Positions 62,001-64,000 of a stretch of DNA of 64,000 bases are shown here, piece by piece. Position numbers and translations under genes: made by a program. Under the pieces are notes generated by a model. It was not told where the DNA came from. It saw only the letters and a list, made by a program, of their open reading frames with translations, and did not search any database. Every line of letters begins with the position of its first letter. The first letter of the stretch is position 1. Source of the stretch: Vicinamibacterales bacterium (lineage in GTDB: Bacteria > Acidobacteriota > Vicinamibacteria > Vicinamibacterales > 2-12-FULL-66-21); the NCBI GenBank assembly GCA_035699745.1, contig DASSPH010000013.1:47413-111412 (forward strand), given 5' to 3'.

Positions 62001-62067
62001 GCAGGCTCCACGACACGATGACTGCGTAAGCCGGCAGGACCACTGCCAGCGTGCGTAGCCTGTTCAT
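59041..62067 (-). CDS. Secreted BNR/sortilin-type beta-propeller protein
   Basis: The protein has 1008 residues; GAGGAGGGG lies upstream and a signal peptide covers about 1-25. Asp-box and BNR motifs (STNAGVTW, STDGGKTF, TVDGGKTW, SEDGGETW, TDYGKTWTN) recur from about residue 85 to 780 and form one or two large propellers. Low-complexity Gly-rich segments interrupt near residues 375-390 and 555-590 and near the C-terminus. A similar layout is widespread in Acidobacteriota and is often annotated as glycosyl hydrolase, but no sialidase catalytic Tyr/Glu set is evident. The role is unknown. Confidence 0.85.
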   Translation of the reverse strand: MNRLRTLAVVLPAYAVIVSWSLLAQGQPGNPQAPQAPATYSSDPLIQALKWRNIGNANLIGRISAIDALENDFAHVVVGSASGGVFKSTNAGVTWTPIFDNYGSASIGDVKIFQKDPNIIWVGTGEECGRNSAAWGDGVYKSTDGGKTFTHAGLEDSFNIGSITLHPTDPNVAYVAAVGSIYGQVGQRGFFKTVDGGKTWTKLTNNLPTDAWTGAIEARMDPSNPNVLYVGFWERKRTAWSLNSGGIHGGIFKTTDGGKSFKKLTKGLPTGRTGKIGLAIARSNPKVVMAHIEAEFQPEPNTPDFADMTKIGAGIYRSEDGGETWTFMNRYNRRPFYYNHVAVSPFNDKETYHYNISFDRSTDGGRTLVATGRGGGGGGGGGGGNQPSTAPAGSGMHCWHAIWLDPHNKKRFWIGSDGGLALTHDDGETYLRFENLNVTQYYDVAADMNDPYWVCGGLQDAGSSCGPSATRATAIYTSDWVNTSGGDGYHAAMDPDDHRTVYTESQPGTSGGNLVRFDRATGRSQSIRPRKGVNIVNYDAYITPEIEKRQKDLNWGEAPPPPPPGQRGAGGGRGGGGGLGGGGGRGATMGAFRWNWSTPFILSEFNPKTLYLGANHLFKSADRGDNWRIASPDLTRNDPERTLRKSGGLTPDEDPGGGAEFYGTIVTVMESPLSQGEIWVGTDDGNVQVTRNDGATWEEVGKNMPGLPSHDLYISRVEPSHHARGTAYVSVDGHEAAVFKPFIFKTTDYGKTWTNISGSLPEMGPVYVVREDPKNANLLFAGTEFAVFYSVDGGRKWGRLNNNMPTVAVHDLEIHPRDNDLIAATHGRGIWILDDITPLQQLSEKVAIAEAHLFENRTATQWLRLQPQGTGGTLSFRGENPTRNAVINYYLGTAAAGQVRFEISDVTGENKRTLTVPARAGINRLEWPMTFDPSPEAVAAFQAQQQAAQQAGRQGGGGGGGGRGRGAFGPQGDPAGPGVYRVSMTVNGKTYNTRLTVREDPLLTSASR

Positions 62068-62143
62068 CCATCCCCTCCTCGCCAGAGATGCGCGCGATTA
62101 TAACGGGGTTCACAACCGCGAGAACTCCCAAGGACGGGCGAAG

Positions 62144-64000
62144 CTACCTCAAAGACGCTCCCCAGTTGAGGACGACGTAAAGCAGATTGCGCGACGCCGC
62201 TTCGTCCTTCTGCTGGATGATCAGTACGCGGCCGTCAGCCGCCGCGTCGGCGCCGCCCAGGTTCGACGGCACCGCCGTAGCGAGCGTCGGCGCGCCGATG
62301 CGCAGCGGGTTCAACATGACAGGTGCGCGCATGATGCCCTTCGCGCTGAGGAAGTAGATGGCGTCCTCGCGTGGCCAGCGCGGGAGCGTGCCGCCCTCGG
62401 ACGACACGGGAATGGTCCCGCCGCCCTCGAACGAGCGCACGTACACTTCCTCGCGGCCGGACACGCTCGACGCATACGCGAACCAGCGCCCGTCCGGCGA
62501 CACGGATGCCGCCCGCTCGTCGGCAGGCGTGGCCAGGAGCGGCTCCGGCCTGGCGCCGTCGCGCACGAGCAGAAGATCCCGGTTCCTGAGTCCTCGCTGG
62601 GAGCCCCGATCCTCGGCGACGACGATGATGGCGGTGCCGTCGAGGGACCAGGCGGAGGGCAGCATTACGAGGTTGTCAGGACGCAATCCGAACCGCGCCG
62701 GCTTGCCGCTGCCGTCGGAGGCGACGGTCATGAGCCCCTCCGCCGGGTTCCAGAACGCGATCCGCGCGCCGTCGCGTGACCAGATCGGCGAGCTCGCGCC
62801 GGAAAACGTCAGGCGCAGGCGTGTGCTGCGCTCGAGATCGATCGTCCACGCATCCGGCGGCGACGTTCCGACCGTGACGACCGCGCGGCGGCCGTCAGGT
62901 GAGAGGGTCAGCGCGCGGTAGTCGGCGTCCGGCAACGGCAGCGGCGAGGCGCCGGGCGTCATCCACCGAAGCTGCGTCGCCGACCCTCCTCTGTTGATGT
63001 AGGCGATTGAGCCGGCCGCGTCGACGCCGACGAGGGGCAGGTGCACCTGTCCGGTGGTCGAGAATACGCCGCCGTCTTCCAGCACCTGCACCGGCGAACC
63101 CCGCACCCGGTTGGTCGCCGGATCGAACTCGACGGCGAAAATGGTCTCACCGCGCGCGAAGATCAGACGATTCGGTGCGACGAAAATGGGACCGCTGCCC
63201 TCGACTGCGAGTGGCGTGTGCGTGCCGTCGTCCAGCGACGCGACGGCAAGCTCGGAGCGGCCCGGCGTCCGGATCACGAACGCGACGTGACGTCCATCGG
63301 GCAGCATGTGCGGCAGCTGATGGAGCGTTTCCGTGCCCTGAAGCTTCGTGAGGTCGATCGGTTCGCCTCCGGAGGCCGACACCCTGGCGAGCGCGCCAGG
63401 TGCGTTCGCGATGCTCGTGCCGAGGACGATCGTGCCGTCCGGCGCCCATGTCGCGCGGGAGAAGCGGCCGCGACCGCAGACCCTCGACTGCGACCCGCCC
63501 TCGACGGCGAGCTTCATGACGCCGGTGTCGGTGAAATAGCCGATCCATTCGCCGTCGGGCGAGAAGAACGGCGCGTAAGCCCCTTCCGTGTTGGGAATCT
63601 TCTCGACGTCGAGCGAATCGAGCCGGCGCTTGAACAGCACCGGGGCCGTGAGCAGCGCCGGTTGCGCCGCGTAGACGATCGTCCTTCCGTCCGGCGAGAA
63701 TGCGATGCCGGCGCCATTGGTGCGGAGCGGCATCGCCTCGTTCGGCAGCGGCGTGACGAAGCGGCCGACGGGGAGCGGCCGCGGCGGCGCCGGGCGCGAC
63801 AGCACCCACGTCGCGGCGGCGGCGAGCGCCGCAATCGCGAGCCCGCCGGCCGCCAGCACCGTGGCCCGTGCGCCGCGCGATCGTCGCGCCTGCGCCGGCG
63901 ATGCGGCGGGCGCGCTTTCATCGGCAGCGCCGCTCCCGACCCGTTCGAGCGCGATGCGCGCGTCGCCAATGTCGCGCAGCCGCTGTCGGGGATCCTTCAC
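62144..64000 (-). CDS. Serine/threonine kinase with C-terminal PD40 propeller (5' partial)
   Basis: The frame is open at the window edge, and the first visible residues KDPRQRLRDIGDARIALE are the end of a protein-kinase domain (subdomain XI). A linker and one TM at about 47-66 precede a periplasmic PD40/WD-like propeller of about 540 residues (IAFSPDGRTIVYAAQ, FFSPDGEWIGYF, WSRDGARIAFW). The complete protein probably has a cytoplasmic kinase and a periplasmic sensor. Kinase motifs such as HRD and DFG lie outside the window. The ligand is unknown. Confidence 0.82.
   Translation of the reverse strand: MKDPRQRLRDIGDARIALERVGSGAADESAPAASPAQARRSRGARATVLAAGGLAIAALAAAATWVLSRPAPPRPLPVGRFVTPLPNEAMPLRTNGAGIAFSPDGRTIVYAAQPALLTAPVLFKRRLDSLDVEKIPNTEGAYAPFFSPDGEWIGYFTDTGVMKLAVEGGSQSRVCGRGRFSRATWAPDGTIVLGTSIANAPGALARVSASGGEPIDLTKLQGTETLHQLPHMLPDGRHVAFVIRTPGRSELAVASLDDGTHTPLAVEGSGPIFVAPNRLIFARGETIFAVEFDPATNRVRGSPVQVLEDGGVFSTTGQVHLPLVGVDAAGSIAYINRGGSATQLRWMTPGASPLPLPDADYRALTLSPDGRRAVVTVGTSPPDAWTIDLERSTRLRLTFSGASSPIWSRDGARIAFWNPAEGLMTVASDGSGKPARFGLRPDNLVMLPSAWSLDGTAIIVVAEDRGSQRGLRNRDLLLVRDGARPEPLLATPADERAASVSPDGRWFAYASSVSGREEVYVRSFEGGGTIPVSSEGGTLPRWPREDAIYFLSAKGIMRAPVMLNPLRIGAPTLATAVPSNLGGADAAADGRVLIIQQKDEAASRNLLYVVLNWGASLR

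Noticed and set aside
59512..62058. Plus-strand open frame opposite the BNR-repeat gene
   Set aside because: It reads as an Arg/Val/Asp-rich shadow of the BNR gene without recognisable domains.

Overview
The window reads as GC-rich chromosomal DNA from a free-living Gram-negative bacterium, most likely an acidobacterium of the Vicinamibacteria type. This is inferred from gene content, not from a marker gene: two ADOP-type FtsX/MacB permeases, a membrane-anchored HTH regulator, PD40 and kinase-PD40 proteins, a long secreted BNR-repeat protein, an HD-GYP phosphodiesterase and many multihaem cytochromes. I found no rRNA, tRNA, transposase, CRISPR array or phage gene.

Layout. (1) 1-5742: the end of an outer-membrane barrel gene, coupled to a decahaem cytochrome with a C-terminal LVIVD propeller. 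(2) 5743-13762: palindromic repeats, a DUF488 gene, a frameshifted remnant, a stand-alone GAF protein, an ADOP permease, an HD-GYP/GAF protein and a subtilisin. (3) 14022-26879: a divergent electron-transfer locus. Its minus arm is NuoEF fusion, NuoG/cNMP/ferredoxin fusion, haem-b-like membrane protein, decahaem cytochrome and Zn-dependent dehydrogenase. Its plus arm is c554-like cytochrome, GH13 enzyme, cytochrome-barrel fusion and pentahaem cytochrome. The arms meet at a symmetric 25-bp operator-like palindrome. (4) 26979-37605: an amidohydrolase, a polysaccharide deacetylase, proline dehydrogenase, an SDR, a DHDPS-family aldolase, a lipoprotein, and an HTH/membrane regulator divergent from a giant Kelch protein. 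(5) 37627-48069: GluQ-RS, then reductive pyrimidine catabolism (PreA-like, beta-ureidopropionase, dihydropyrimidinase, NCS1 transporter) interrupted by a pheA-ilvB-ilvN-ilvC operon. (6) 48331-53608: an esterase, a second ADOP permease, a glycine-rich RRM protein and a PD40 protein. (7) 53600-58900: a quinone-linked module (tetrahaem cytochrome, 4Fe-4S protein, NrfD, large membrane protein) divergent from two monohaem cytochromes. (8) 59041-64000: a BNR-repeat protein and the 3' part of a kinase-PD40 gene.

Three respiratory loci encode 36 canonical CXXCH motifs plus one CX4CH. The working model is that NADH, perhaps from sugar oxidation, enters through the NuoEF-like fusion, crosses the iron-sulfur fusion and the membrane protein to periplasmic cytochromes, and may reach the outer membrane through cytochrome-barrel proteins. 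The order of electron flow is inference.

Two sequence-level themes recur. Many genes without a Shine-Dalgarno site have a TANNNT hexamer 6-10 nt before the start codon, suggesting leaderless transcripts. Short palindromic or low-complexity repeats sit at stop codons between genes and in two cases supply the stop codon.
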